NCBI RefSeq assembly: GCF_000011185.1
Contig: NC_002689.2
Span: 124,001 to 188,000 of the forward strand
Direction of reading: 5' to 3'
DNA from: Thermoplasma volcanium GSS1
GTDB lineage: Archaea > Thermoplasmatota > Thermoplasmata > Thermoplasmatales > Thermoplasmataceae
Length of the DNA stretch: 64,000 nt
This document shows, in pieces, positions 37,956 through 47,419 of this stretch (positions are counted from its first letter, which is position 1; each line of letters starts with the position of its first letter). The notes below the pieces were generated by a model that was not told where the DNA came from, ran no database searches, and saw only the letters and a program-made list of their open reading frames with translations. Made by a program: the position numbers and the translations under genes.

Positions 37956-38980
37956 TGGTCTACGTGGAGGATATAATATTTGGGAAAAGATCGAACGTAT
38001 TTGATGTTAATCCAGAAAATACTGTATTTGTGCTAATCGCTGGAACAAGCGAAGTTTCAACTGTCCCAGGGATAACATCTGCTGGGGCGACGCCAGAGCT
38101 GACAAGGCTGACGCCAGCAATAGACTCGGAGATAATAGGCGAAGGCAAATGCCTTAGCAGCAAAGACCCACCTATGACACCTGAGGGCATTCCTACTCCT
38201 GCAATAGTAACTAAAGCGATATTGTCGTTGACGAACATTCGCTATATCATTGTGAACGGCGGATTCTATGCCAAGCCTAAGACACCTTTCATAGAAACTG
38301 GATTGAAGCCATCAAACAACCCGGCTGTGAAGACAGCGATAGAGGATCTTGACGCTGCTATACATGCGGGCGAACATATAGGCAGGTTGCTGGATGGGGT
38401 CTTTGAGAACATCATTCTTGCTGAAAGCGTACCTGGCGGTACAACAACCGCATATGCTGTTCTAAAGGCGATAGGCATAAATGCCAAAACAAGTAGCTCC
38501 ATGAAGGAAGATCCGTTTTCTATAAAAGAAAAGATAGCTGAAATGAGCTTTAGGAGAAAGCTAGAAAAATCGCCACTTGGTGCAGTTAAGGAGTACGGGG
38601 ACAATATGATGGCAGTATCGCTAGGCATATCTTCCTCTGTTAAAAGATCAAAGATAATATTCGGTGGAGGAACGCAGATGGCCACAGTTATGTATCTGGA
38701 TAGGCTCATCAATGGAATGAGAGACAGATATATCTCAACAACCGGCTGGGTGTACTATCACAGGACTGAATTATTCTCTGATCTCGGGTTGAGTGACTAT
38801 TTAGCTGTCTCAGCCATGGACTTCTCTGGAATGAAACATCCTGGCCTTAGGTACTATCAGTATGGCCACGTCAGAGAAGGCACTGGAATGGGTGCCGCAT
38901 TTCTCCTTGCAAGGTTAATGAACTTTGAAGCAGAGGCAATATATAAAAGCGTAGATGATTTCTACGAACAATTCATTTAA
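37955..38980 (+). CDS. CobT-like / UPF0284 phosphoribosyltransferase-family protein
   Basis: 341 residues from GTG. Marks of the archaeal CobT-related family: GTSEVSTVPGITSAGATPELT, AESVPGGTTTAYAVLKA and FGGGTQMATVMYLD. In bacteria CobT activates the lower base of cobamides; the archaeal family is thought to act in cobamide assembly or salvage. No other cobamide genes are nearby. Starts on the last base of the permease stop codon. Confidence 0.82.
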   Translation: MVYVEDIIFGKRSNVFDVNPENTVFVLIAGTSEVSTVPGITSAGATPELTRLTPAIDSEIIGEGKCLSSKDPPMTPEGIPTPAIVTKAILSLTNIRYIIVNGGFYAKPKTPFIETGLKPSNNPAVKTAIEDLDAAIHAGEHIGRLLDGVFENIILAESVPGGTTTAYAVLKAIGINAKTSSSMKEDPFSIKEKIAEMSFRRKLEKSPLGAVKEYGDNMMAVSLGISSSVKRSKIIFGGGTQMATVMYLDRLINGMRDRYISTTGWVYYHRTELFSDLGLSDYLAVSAMDFSGMKHPGLRYYQYGHVREGTGMGAAFLLARLMNFEAEAIYKSVDDFYEQFI

Positions 38981-38981
38981 T

Positions 38982-40004
38982 TTATTGTGCCAACGATAGG
39001 TACGTATTTATCGCATCTTTATTTTCCCTAACGTCATGCACTCTGATTATCGATACTCTGTTGTTTGCAAGGTATATACTAGTACCGATGGTTCCTGGCA
39101 GCCTGCCCTCAACGGCCTGGCCTGTTATTGTCCCGATAAACGTTTTCCTCGAAGTTCCTACGAGCAGGGGCATACCGATGTGAAAGCTTTTGATATTCCT
39201 CAATATTTCAATATTGCCTTTCAGATCTTTTGCAAAACCTATCCCAGGATCGCTTATTATTCTTCCAAAAGCGACATCATTAGCCAGTAGGTTGTTTGCT
39301 CGATCTAGCAAGAAACCTATGACGTCAACTATAACATCATCATAGTTTGTAAAGTTCTGCATGTCTTGTGGAGATCCCCTCATGTGCATGACAACACAGT
39401 ATAGGCTTGAATCCTTCGCTAGATCTATCATCTCCTTGTTGGTAAAGCCTGATATATCATTTATGTAGTTTATTTCATACTTTACAAGATTTTTTATTAC
39501 GGAAGGATGCCTAGAATCTATAGACACAGGTATGTCTGAATAATCCCTTATTATTTTTATGACCGGCAGCAGCCTCTCATATTCTTTTGTAGGATCCACA
39601 GGCTTGCTTCCAGGCCTTGTGCTTTCTGCACCTACATCAACAATATCTGGCTTCTCGTCTATGATCTTGAAAATAAGGTCTTCGTTTCCCAGTACGCGGC
39701 TTCCAGAATAAAATGAGTCTGGAGTTGCGTTTATTATGCCCATGATCTTTGGTTTTATGGGTTTTTCATCCAGCCCAGCAAAAATTCTTTCCGCTGCCTG
39801 ATCTTCGTAACTAGGGAATACTGAATAATACCGCATTAGATCCTTTAGGGCAGACTGATCTAGCTTTACTATATACTTTTTTATTCCGTTTTCCAGTATA
39901 GTCTGGTGTTCCACAGGCGGCTCTCTCTCAGATATGACCTCGAAAAGGTATTTGCCATCCTCCTGCTTGTATGCACCCCTTCTCGGTATTATGAGGCCGT
40001 CCAT
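38982..40004 (-). CDS. folP: Dihydropteroate synthase
   Basis: 340 residues. An N-terminal extension of about 100 residues precedes the TIM barrel with IMGIINATPDSFYSGSR, the DVGAESTRPGSKPV loop, ISIDSRHP-like SIDSRHPSV, YINDISGF and DPGIGFAKD. These are the pterin and p-aminobenzoate sites. Converges on the CobT-like gene with no spacing; HisRS lies 53 nt upstream on the same strand. Confidence 0.9.
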   Translation of the reverse strand: MDGLIIPRRGAYKQEDGKYLFEVISEREPPVEHQTILENGIKKYIVKLDQSALKDLMRYYSVFPSYEDQAAERIFAGLDEKPIKPKIMGIINATPDSFYSGSRVLGNEDLIFKIIDEKPDIVDVGAESTRPGSKPVDPTKEYERLLPVIKIIRDYSDIPVSIDSRHPSVIKNLVKYEINYINDISGFTNKEMIDLAKDSSLYCVVMHMRGSPQDMQNFTNYDDVIVDVIGFLLDRANNLLANDVAFGRIISDPGIGFAKDLKGNIEILRNIKSFHIGMPLLVGTSRKTFIGTITGQAVEGRLPGTIGTSIYLANNRVSIIRVHDVRENKDAINTYLSLAQ

Positions 40005-40057
40005 GGTTTAGGTTATTAATAATGAATATATGATTTTAGCTGAGCAACGGCCTAGCC

Positions 40058-41338
40058 TCAATAGCTTGTGCTCTTTTCAAGGAATGGAACTAAATCGCCT
40101 AGTGTTACAATTTCCTGTTCTCCAGTCGAGAGATCTCTTACTGTCACGCTGTTGTTTTCAAGGTCCCTCTCTCCAGCTATCACAGCGTATTCACATCCTT
40201 CATAAGAAGCGTATTTCAGCTGGGATGAAAGCGACCTATCCATTATCTCTGCAGATACAATGAACCCTGACGATCTTAACATCTTTGAAATTGAAGCAAT
40301 CCTCTCCGCTTTCACTGTTCCAACCCTGCATACATATACACTTTTCTTGGCATGTGGTGCCTTCACACCCTTGCTCTTAAGGAGCAGCGATATAACGGCA
40401 TCGCCCATCCCAAATCCAACTGCAGGTATGTCTTGTTCTGAAAATAGCTTTGCAAGATTGTCATATCTTCCACCCCCTAGAATGGCTCTAAATTGTCCGC
40501 TTTTATCATAGGCTTCAAATACCAGGCCGGTATAGTACGATAAGCCCCTCACGATAGAAAAGTCATACTTTACAGATTTCACTCCGTATTCTTTTAGAAT
40601 ATCTATTGTGCGGATGAGCCTCTCAGCCGCCTTAGAAACCTTCCCGCTGCCAAATAGGCCAGATATGCCCCCTGGTTCAGATGCTTCTGAGCACATCCTA
40701 TATATTGTGTTTGAATTTTCCTCGGAGAGACCGACCGACATAAGATCATCTACGAAAGTTTCCTTGCTTACCTTGTGAAACCTATCTACAATAGAGAAAA
40801 CCGTATATGGATCGGCAATTCCCATGCCGTTCAATATGTCTTCCATCATAATCCTGCTGTTAACTCTTATTTCGTACGCTCCGGACAGACCGAGCCCGTC
40901 CAGTATGCCAGATGCAAGGGAGATTATCTCAGCGTCAGCTTCCTCATTGCTTGGGCCGAAAATATCTGCGTTGAACTGATAGTGCTCCCTGAATCTCCCT
41001 GCTTGAGGCTCTTCGTACCTCCATACTTTTGGAAAGCTATACCATCTTACTGGCTTTGCTATATCCTTTCTGGAGGTAAGCATCCTTACCGTAGATGGGG
41101 TGGCTTCTGGTATAAGAGTTACCTCTCTTCCACCTCTATCTGTAAACGAATAAGTCTGATTCAATAATTCTTCTCCTGACTTTATCCTATAAAGATCGAT
41201 GTATTCAAGGCTTGGAAAATCGATCCTTTTAAATCCATACGATTCGGCTACTGAGGATGCTGTTTCGAATATGAATTTTTCAATCTCCATATCTTCAGGG
41301 TAAAAGTCCCTAAACCCCTTTATCCTTTCTATCTGCAC
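40058..41338 (-). CDS. hisS: Histidyl-tRNA synthetase
   Basis: 426 residues, class II. N-terminal [11 protein letters not shown], motif 2 region [23 protein letters not shown], histidine motifs [18 protein letters not shown] and [12 protein letters not shown], motif 3 GFGMGDAVI, and an anticodon-binding C-terminal domain ([10 protein letters not shown]...). Codirectional with folP. Confidence 0.96.
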   Translation of the reverse strand: MQIERIKGFRDFYPEDMEIEKFIFETASSVAESYGFKRIDFPSLEYIDLYRIKSGEELLNQTYSFTDRGGREVTLIPEATPSTVRMLTSRKDIAKPVRWYSFPKVWRYEEPQAGRFREHYQFNADIFGPSNEEADAEIISLASGILDGLGLSGAYEIRVNSRIMMEDILNGMGIADPYTVFSIVDRFHKVSKETFVDDLMSVGLSEENSNTIYRMCSEASEPGGISGLFGSGKVSKAAERLIRTIDILKEYGVKSVKYDFSIVRGLSYYTGLVFEAYDKSGQFRAILGGGRYDNLAKLFSEQDIPAVGFGMGDAVISLLLKSKGVKAPHAKKSVYVCRVGTVKAERIASISKMLRSSGFIVSAEIMDRSLSSQLKYASYEGCEYAVIAGERDLENNSVTVRDLSTGEQEIVTLGDLVPFLEKSTSY

Positions 41339-41727
41339 AGGAAAACACCACTGTGTTGTGAAATTACAGGAGTATTTATAGATTATGAGAGGTAAAATTT
41401 AAATCTTTATGTATAGGAGGCAAACTGAGAAAAATAAAGGCAATAGAAGTTAAATAACGATCCAGCATTTGAAATGTGAAGTAAATATCCTAAACAGTTT
41501 TGGATCTTTAACTAGGTCTATACGTAAATCTTAGTCTAAAAAATACGCTATTGCAGAATGAAAATGTTGAAAGCGAAAAAATTGAAAAACAGAATACGCA
41601 TATCTTATTCTGATAGGAAAGGTAACCCGGAAACTTCTGTCTGGCAATATCTTATTTGGTTGTATCTACAAAGCCTATAGTCCTAGACGGCAGAAGCAAT
41701 AGGCAAACTTTAACAGAAATTGTGGCC
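41339..41727. other. Gene-free stretch between hisS and the AAA+ gene
   Basis: 389 nt without a supported ORF or tRNA. The part next to hisS is its promoter region. I see no repeat or transposon trace here; a small RNA cannot be excluded by eye. Confidence 0.4.
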
Positions 41728-43215
41728 TTATTCGTAGGATCTGTCGTCCATATTGGCATAGTTATACGTGGAATCTCTCTGTGAACCAGTTGTTTCCGAA
41801 GAGTAAGCTGCGGCCATGCTTCCGTACTCTTTCATAATCTTCTCCTCAACAGGTACGTATAGTTTTATTGCTTCTTCCACATCTTCCTTATCTATGAGCT
41901 TGTTTCCCTTGAATACGGCAATGTCTCCGGCAGCCCTTATTAGCCCACCAAGTTCACGCAGGCGGAGTGTTAGTTCATTGTTTTTTCTGTCTATAAGCTT
42001 TGCCCTCTTTCTGCCTTCCTCTATTATCAACTGCGCTGCATCCATTGTCATGTGCGGTATCTTCCCGTCCATGTTTATTTCCTGGGCAATAAACTGGAGA
42101 TACTTCATCCTATTCTCTTCAGTATCCTTCATCGTTGTTTTCATCAGTATTTCGTAACCGTTCCCAACTATCCTCGACCTTAGTGGACTGAGTATGTAAG
42201 GCAGATCGTTAATGTTGCAGGCTGCAACAAGAATAAAGTCGGCTGGTACTTTATCAACCCTTACGCTGGCCCCTGCACTCTGTGGGTTTCTGCCTGTGAT
42301 CGGAAAGACCTTCTCCTGCATAGCAGTGAGTATGTATCTCTGAAGGTTGCCTAGGTGAGTTATCTCATCAATAAATAGGACACCTTCATGCGCTTCATGA
42401 ACAGCACCAGCAATTACTCTTTCATAGGGAAGGGTGCCAAGCTGCGGATGGCCGCCATATGGATCATGTCGCACATCGCCAAGCAGCTCCGTTTCGCTTG
42501 CTCCTGTAGCAAGAACAAAAGGATTTCTGTCTATTGGAACTATTGTTTTGCTTGGGCTCTTCTTCTCTAAACGCCTTCTTCTCTCCAAAGTTTTTTCGTC
42601 TAAAACTCTTATCTTGTCGTTGTACCTTTCGTATACCACTATCTCGTCGTGGTCCCCATTTCTTCTCGTCAAGGTGACCTTGTCAACATTGTTTTGTACG
42701 CCAAAAGCGGCCCCTATAACGTTAAATACATCTCCGAATGGGCCCTGGGTTCCTATTTGGGCTTTTGGAGAATTACAGTTTGGACAAACCATTTCTGTAG
42801 GCGAAGAGTAGAACCCGCATTTGCTGCATCTGTATCCAAGCCTTTCAGCTACGCTTGTAGGCGCATCTTTAGGATCTATCAATGTGCCAGACGTAGAGCT
42901 TTCTTCCTCCCTTTCCAGCATGACCTCTTCTCTTGTTTTTATTTCGACGAAAGGCCTCTCAGGATACTGTGGGTTATGTACAACTCTAATCTCTTCATTT
43001 GGCCTGCCTATGTAAAATGAAAGGGCCTGAGCGATCATGGATTTTCCAACACCTGGCGGACCAACAAGAAGCAGATGCCTTCTCTGCCTTGCCGCTACAC
43101 TTGCTATTCTTACAGCTTCATCCTGACCGATAACCCTATCAAGTGGGTTATTCGGGATCTTTATATACGATGTATCCGGATATTCTTCAAAAAAATTCAC
43201 GTAGACCGATCCCAT
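41728..43215 (-). CDS. Lon/Mg-chelatase-like AAA+ ATPase with inserted zinc ribbon, no protease domain
   Basis: 495 residues. Walker A GPPGVGKS at 52-59, a zinc ribbon between the Walker motifs (Cys130, 133, 144, 147), then Walker B VLFIDEITHLG and arginine-rich sensor regions (LSPLRSRIVGNGYEI). Sequence style is archaeal Lon, but the Ser-Lys protease domain is absent and no membrane segments are seen. The C-terminal end is Tyr/Ser-rich. Its start overlaps the end of dnaG by 19 nt, so the two are co-expressed. Role unknown; a nucleic-acid or proteostasis function is possible. Confidence 0.78.
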   Translation of the reverse strand: MGSVYVNFFEEYPDTSYIKIPNNPLDRVIGQDEAVRIASVAARQRRHLLLVGPPGVGKSMIAQALSFYIGRPNEEIRVVHNPQYPERPFVEIKTREEVMLEREEESSTSGTLIDPKDAPTSVAERLGYRCSKCGFYSSPTEMVCPNCNSPKAQIGTQGPFGDVFNVIGAAFGVQNNVDKVTLTRRNGDHDEIVVYERYNDKIRVLDEKTLERRRRLEKKSPSKTIVPIDRNPFVLATGASETELLGDVRHDPYGGHPQLGTLPYERVIAGAVHEAHEGVLFIDEITHLGNLQRYILTAMQEKVFPITGRNPQSAGASVRVDKVPADFILVAACNINDLPYILSPLRSRIVGNGYEILMKTTMKDTEENRMKYLQFIAQEINMDGKIPHMTMDAAQLIIEEGRKRAKLIDRKNNELTLRLRELGGLIRAAGDIAVFKGNKLIDKEDVEEAIKLYVPVEEKIMKEYGSMAAAYSSETTGSQRDSTYNYANMDDRSYE

Positions 43216-44489
43216 GCTATCACGTTTATGTCAACGGGTTTCTTTGTTATGTGCCCAAGTTTTAGCCCGTATATATTCTTTATCCCAGCATTGTACGCTA
43301 CATCGATCAACCTTTGTGATATAATACCGCCGGTAACAATGGTATTTCCTTGGGGATCCTGAATAATCCTGTCAACAGCCTCAGCTACTGGAAATGAAGC
43401 GATTCGTTGTCCGTTCGAATCGTATATTTCGGTTGTCTTTAACTGTGAGAGCGCTTCTATCCTCCTGGAAACATCGTGTGGATTTAATAAGTCTAAGTAT
43501 CCTTCCTTTGGGACGGATACCTGCTGAGTTACTTCTCCCTGTTCCAGTACTTCATTCTTTTCAGCTTCAGGTTCTTCTAATACCTCTTTCTTCTGTTCGC
43601 TGTTATGGTTTGTAAATACCAGGTTATTCCTCTGAGAATATTCTTTGAGTTCATCGTTCATTCCATGCATAGACAGGTACTGATCTATTGGTGTCTTGTA
43701 TCTTAACGCTTTTACTATCTGTTTATACGTGAGCTCTTCTACCTCCGTGCCCGGAGGCGCCCTTGCGACAAAATCAACCTCAGCTACTTGTAGCATCTCT
43801 TTCAGTATTAGATCTCCTCCCCTATCTCCGTCCAGGAAAACGGTCACTGTCCTCTCCTTTGAAAGCTTTTTCACAGTTTCTGGTATGTTAGTACCCTGCA
43901 CTGCTATCGTATTCTTTATTCCATACTTAAGCAGGTTTAAGACATCATTCCTGCCTTCGACGACTATTATCGAATCAGAATCATTTATTGCTGGACCCGC
44001 AGGAAGCTTTTCTTCGCCGTAAGATATTATCTCAGATTTTTCTACTTCCTCCCTTACACTTTTTACCAAGCTTTCACTGAGATCGTCGCCCTTGCTGTTC
44101 ATATCTTGATATATCTTTTTCGCTCTTTCTATTATCTTCTGTCTCTTCTGAACCCTGACGTCTTCCACATTTGCAATTTCAACTTTTGCTTTGCATGGGC
44201 CTATCCTATCTATAGTTTCAAGCGCGGCTGCCAAAATAGCTGTTTCAACCTGATCCAAACCAGATGGTATAAGTGCATAGCCTTCAGTCCTACCTTTTTT
44301 GCTATCGATCTCAACTTCAATTCTCCCTATTTTGCCACTTTTTTGGAGATCCCTTAGATCGAGATCATCACCGAGCAAACCTTCGGTTTGACCAAATATT
44401 GCACCAACAACGTCTGGTTTTTCAACCACCCCATCCGTGTATATTTTCGCTTTGATCATGTATTTTGTTAAATTTGGATCTACGTTCAT
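43197..44489 (-). CDS. dnaG: Archaeal DnaG-like primase
   Basis: 430 residues from the ATG at 44489, which has a GGTGAT Shine-Dalgarno just before it (44498-44503); the frame extends 14 codons further without support. Central Toprim domain: Glu178 in VVEGRNDV, Asp220/Asp222 in FLDGDRGGD. Archaeal DnaG associates with the RNA exosome and degradosome-like activity. Acidic linker before a C-terminal domain. Overlaps the AAA+ gene. The gap 44490-44807 holds only promoter DNA for dnaG and the divergent nuclease gene. Confidence 0.94.
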   Translation of the reverse strand: MNVDPNLTKYMIKAKIYTDGVVEKPDVVGAIFGQTEGLLGDDLDLRDLQKSGKIGRIEVEIDSKKGRTEGYALIPSGLDQVETAILAAALETIDRIGPCKAKVEIANVEDVRVQKRQKIIERAKKIYQDMNSKGDDLSESLVKSVREEVEKSEIISYGEEKLPAGPAINDSDSIIVVEGRNDVLNLLKYGIKNTIAVQGTNIPETVKKLSKERTVTVFLDGDRGGDLILKEMLQVAEVDFVARAPPGTEVEELTYKQIVKALRYKTPIDQYLSMHGMNDELKEYSQRNNLVFTNHNSEQKKEVLEEPEAEKNEVLEQGEVTQQVSVPKEGYLDLLNPHDVSRRIEALSQLKTTEIYDSNGQRIASFPVAEAVDRIIQDPQGNTIVTGGIISQRLIDVAYNAGIKNIYGLKLGHITKKPVDINVIAWDRST

Positions 44490-44807
44490 CCATATCACCT
44501 TTTTTAATGATAATGATATTAACATTACCACCTAATACAGGCATCAATCTACCAATGCGTATATGCTATATAATGTATTCTATCAACGAATTGAACGCTT
44601 GTCGATTCCTGAGCTCTTTCGATATCGACCAATTTATAGTTACTAGATGGACCAAAAAAGCTATCCAAATTTCGTTTTTCGGAAGCACAGATTTGATCGA
44701 TTTTATGATACTATTGAACAGGTGATCTGCGTCAGGCGAAATTACGCAATGAGCTTATGATGGTCAGATATTTATATATCGAATGAATAGCAATCTTAAG
44801 ATTATTT

Positions 44808-45833
44808 ATGATCAGATTTGGTATTGCCGGTATACCCCTGACAAGTAAAGGGAGGACATTTATAGATTCAGTTGAAGAAACACACAATCTTGGCCTCAAT
44901 GCACTAGAGGTGCAGCTCCTTAGGGTTAATGTCCAAGAAAACTCTGCAGAAGAGTTTGCAGGCCTTCGTCCTAGGGATGTAGAAGATTCAATAATCATCG
45001 ATGTAATGAGGCAAGACGAAGAAGGGAACTATGTTAGTGTAGGTATAAACACAGAGATAGAGGAAGACGACATCGTAAGGGAACTTTTCTGGAACATGGC
45101 TAGAAACTATGATGATCTCGAAACTGGCGGCCAACTGGCTAGGGAGTTGGATATAACATTGTCTATGCACGCGCCATATTATATGGACATGATTGCAGGT
45201 AACGATGTAGCAGATAAGTCAATAAACCATCTCAGGTGGGCTTTGATACTTGGAAAATATATGGGGGCTAAGAGAGTAATCACACACTCTGGATTCTATC
45301 ACGGCCAGAAAAAAGACGCGGTAAAAAAATTTGCCGAAGTTTACGCCGATCTGGTTAACGAATTTCCGCCTGATGCCGGCTATCCTTACATTGGAGTCGA
45401 GACTTCGGGTAAACAGGAAGTTTTCGGTACCGTTAAAGAGGTTACAGACCTTGCCAAGAAGGTAAATATAGAGCCTATTCTGAATTTTGCACACGTTCAC
45501 GCTATTACTGGGGGATCACTTATGGAGATAAAGGATTTCGAAAGCATCATAAACGAATTCAAGAAGTATGCAAAGTATGACCTATACACGGAGTTTTCTG
45601 GGGTTGAATTTGAGGGAAACGAAGAAAAAAGGCTTACTGCCATAAAACATGGGACGCTTAAATTTGAGACACTGTCCGAGTATCTTATAGACTATCCTGA
45701 CGACATGACAATTATCTCGTCTTCTCCGCTTCTTGAACATGATGCGCAATACATGCAGATAATTTACATAAGGTCTTACTTTAAGAAGATGCAGAGAAGG
45801 CATCTTGCTGAAAAACCTGTTTCAGGTGAATGA
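44808..45833 (+). CDS. Endonuclease IV-like AP endonuclease family protein
   Basis: 341-residue xylose-isomerase-like TIM barrel. Metal ligands appear in LSMHAPYYMD, RVITHSGFYHGQ, GVETSGK, NFAHVHAITGG and YTEFSGVEF. Related to Nfo, which cuts abasic DNA; DNA repair is likely but the N-terminal 50-110 insertion is unusual, so activity is not certain. Followed with overlap by a small gene. Confidence 0.82.
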   Translation: MIRFGIAGIPLTSKGRTFIDSVEETHNLGLNALEVQLLRVNVQENSAEEFAGLRPRDVEDSIIIDVMRQDEEGNYVSVGINTEIEEDDIVRELFWNMARNYDDLETGGQLARELDITLSMHAPYYMDMIAGNDVADKSINHLRWALILGKYMGAKRVITHSGFYHGQKKDAVKKFAEVYADLVNEFPPDAGYPYIGVETSGKQEVFGTVKEVTDLAKKVNIEPILNFAHVHAITGGSLMEIKDFESIINEFKKYAKYDLYTEFSGVEFEGNEEKRLTAIKHGTLKFETLSEYLIDYPDDMTIISSSPLLEHDAQYMQIIYIRSYFKKMQRRHLAEKPVSGE

Positions 45834-46125
45834 AGTGAGGGATTATCCTGTTAAAAAGGGGATAGCAAATACTCTAGAAAGCATCGCGGATCTGCTGTCT
45901 GGAATGGGCTATCAATTTAGCATAGAAGGCGATATTATCGTAACATCACTACCAGGCATATCGCGTATTGAGATAAAACCAGAAAAGAGGAAGCTTCTTG
46001 TTAACACCTCAGACTACAGCGATGGCGTAGACAAGCTGCAAATAATAAAGAACTACAATGATCTTATAGAGAAGCTTACAGGGTATAGCGCCAAGGAAAG
46101 AAAAAAAATGATGACAAAAGATTGA
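45826..46125 (+). CDS. Conserved-looking small protein next to endonuclease IV-like gene
   Basis: 99 residues from a GTG at 45826 overlapping the upstream stop; TTG 45805 and GTG 45835 are alternatives. Alpha/beta pattern (VKKGIANTLESIADLLSGMG, IDGDIIVTSLPG-like, ISRIEIKPEKRKLLVNTSD), basic tail. No family recognised. Coupled to the nuclease gene. Confidence 0.6.
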   Translation: MNEVRDYPVKKGIANTLESIADLLSGMGYQFSIEGDIIVTSLPGISRIEIKPEKRKLLVNTSDYSDGVDKLQIIKNYNDLIEKLTGYSAKERKKMMTKD

Positions 46126-46161
46126 TTAATTATTAAATTCGCAGCAGTAAATATTGAATTT

Positions 46162-46662
46162 TTATGGCATGAAGAACTGTAGTAATACAGCAAGACCCAT
46201 TATAGCCAGTATAAGCCCGAGAGTTATGAATGAAGCAACGTGTGTTATCTTCCTTATCCTCTTCATCTCATCGTATTTTTTCTCCTCGGCAAGTCTCATT
46301 ATAAGTTTACCGTGATAGATATTGTTCGCGTACATCAAAACTATCATTATCCATACTACTATTACCTTTGCCAGTAGGATTTTTCCGCCAATAGTTGTTG
46401 TTAGGAGACCGAAGTTTCCGTGTATGTATTCATAGCCAAGGTAGCCTCCTGATACTACAAGTATAGCAATAGTGGCATCTGTCCACCATCCAAAGTACCT
46501 CCCGATTATCCCTACTATCTTTGTTCTCATTGATTCGTCTTTTGTCATCTTATAAGATGCAGGCCAAACTATGAACCATATGAAGAAAGAACCGCCGATA
46601 AACATAATCGATGCAAAGACGTGTATTATTAACACAGCCATAATGAGGTCAAGCGAACTCAT
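46162..46662 (-). CDS. Four-helix membrane protein, CopD/DUF2269-like
   Basis: 166 residues from the ATG at 46662; the open frame further upstream to 46776 lacks family character. Four hydrophobic helices; the first has HVFASIMFIGGSFFIWFIVWPA, typical of CopD-like and related heme/copper membrane proteins, with later His residues (NNIYHGKL, KITHVASF). Function uncertain. Confidence 0.65.
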   Translation of the reverse strand: MSSLDLIMAVLIIHVFASIMFIGGSFFIWFIVWPASYKMTKDESMRTKIVGIIGRYFGWWTDATIAILVVSGGYLGYEYIHGNFGLLTTTIGGKILLAKVIVVWIMIVLMYANNIYHGKLIMRLAEEKKYDEMKRIRKITHVASFITLGLILAIMGLAVLLQFFMP

Positions 46663-46950
46663 GTCGTTATATCGGGGGTGGGTATAAATTAGTAGCGATT
46701 CAGCCACGAATTTCGTTTTTATAGCAAGACAATATGATAAGTATATATCAATGTCAGACTTATAGCATATTATCAATGATTATAATTCATTGAATATGGA
46801 ATAAGTTACAGCCACCATAATATGTGAATTTACATAAATATGGATAACTTTGAGTTTTCATGCAATATTAATTCAATGATCATTTTATTTTATTATTCTT
46901 ATTTTGGCTGACATAATCTAATCCGAGGTTTATTAAAAACAAGATAGAAA

Positions 46951-46960
46951 TATTTTAATA
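46951..46960 (+). promoter_or_regulatory. TATA box for HTa gene
   Basis: TATTTTAATA centred about 38 nt before the HTa ATG; a Shine-Dalgarno AGGTGA follows at 46982-46987, 6 nt before the start. The short leader with a strong ribosome site fits high expression. The rest of 46663-46950 has no gene. Confidence 0.6.
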
Positions 46961-46993
46961 CAACGAAGCGTATTAGTATTAAGGTGAACCAAA

Positions 46994-47266
46994 ATGGTTG
47001 GAATTAGTGAACTTTCTAAAGATGTTGCCAAGAAGGCAAACACAACCCAAAAGGTTGCCAGGACAGTCATAAAATCGTTCCTGGATGAAATCGTTGCTCA
47101 GGCCAACGGCGGTCAGAAGATAAACCTGGCTGGCTTTGGGATATTCGAGAGGAGAACACAAGGCCCGAGGAAAGCAAGAAACCCTCAGACGAAGAAGGTT
47201 ATAGAAGTACCATCCAAGAAGAAGTTCGTCTTCAGGGCATCTAGCAAGATAAAGTACCAACAATAA
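46994..47266 (+). CDS. hta: HTa, bacterial HU-like chromatin protein
   Basis: 90-residue HU/IHF-fold protein: GISELSKDVAKKANTT, the dimer core NLAGFGIFERR, the DNA-binding arm GPRKARNPQTKKVIEVPSKK, and the KFVFRASSKIK end. HTa packages Thermoplasma DNA into protected particles in place of histones and was acquired from bacteria. Own promoter and strong ribosome-binding site; monocistronic. Confidence 0.96.
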   Translation: MVGISELSKDVAKKANTTQKVARTVIKSFLDEIVAQANGGQKINLAGFGIFERRTQGPRKARNPQTKKVIEVPSKKKFVFRASSKIKYQQ

Positions 47267-47419
47267 AATTCTTATCTTAATCCTTAACTCTCTATTTTTT
47301 ACGTTATAGATCACATTATCGATATTCACGAATGCTTGTGAGAGTACTTGTTTTAGCTGATTTATTACCATATCTGGTAACAATTATGTTTATATGTATA
47401 TTACGTATATATACACTAT

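Noticed and set aside
44465-44725. Plus-strand ORF between dnaG and the endonuclease IV-like gene
   Set aside because: Low-complexity hydrophobic reading across promoter DNA and the dnaG start; no support.
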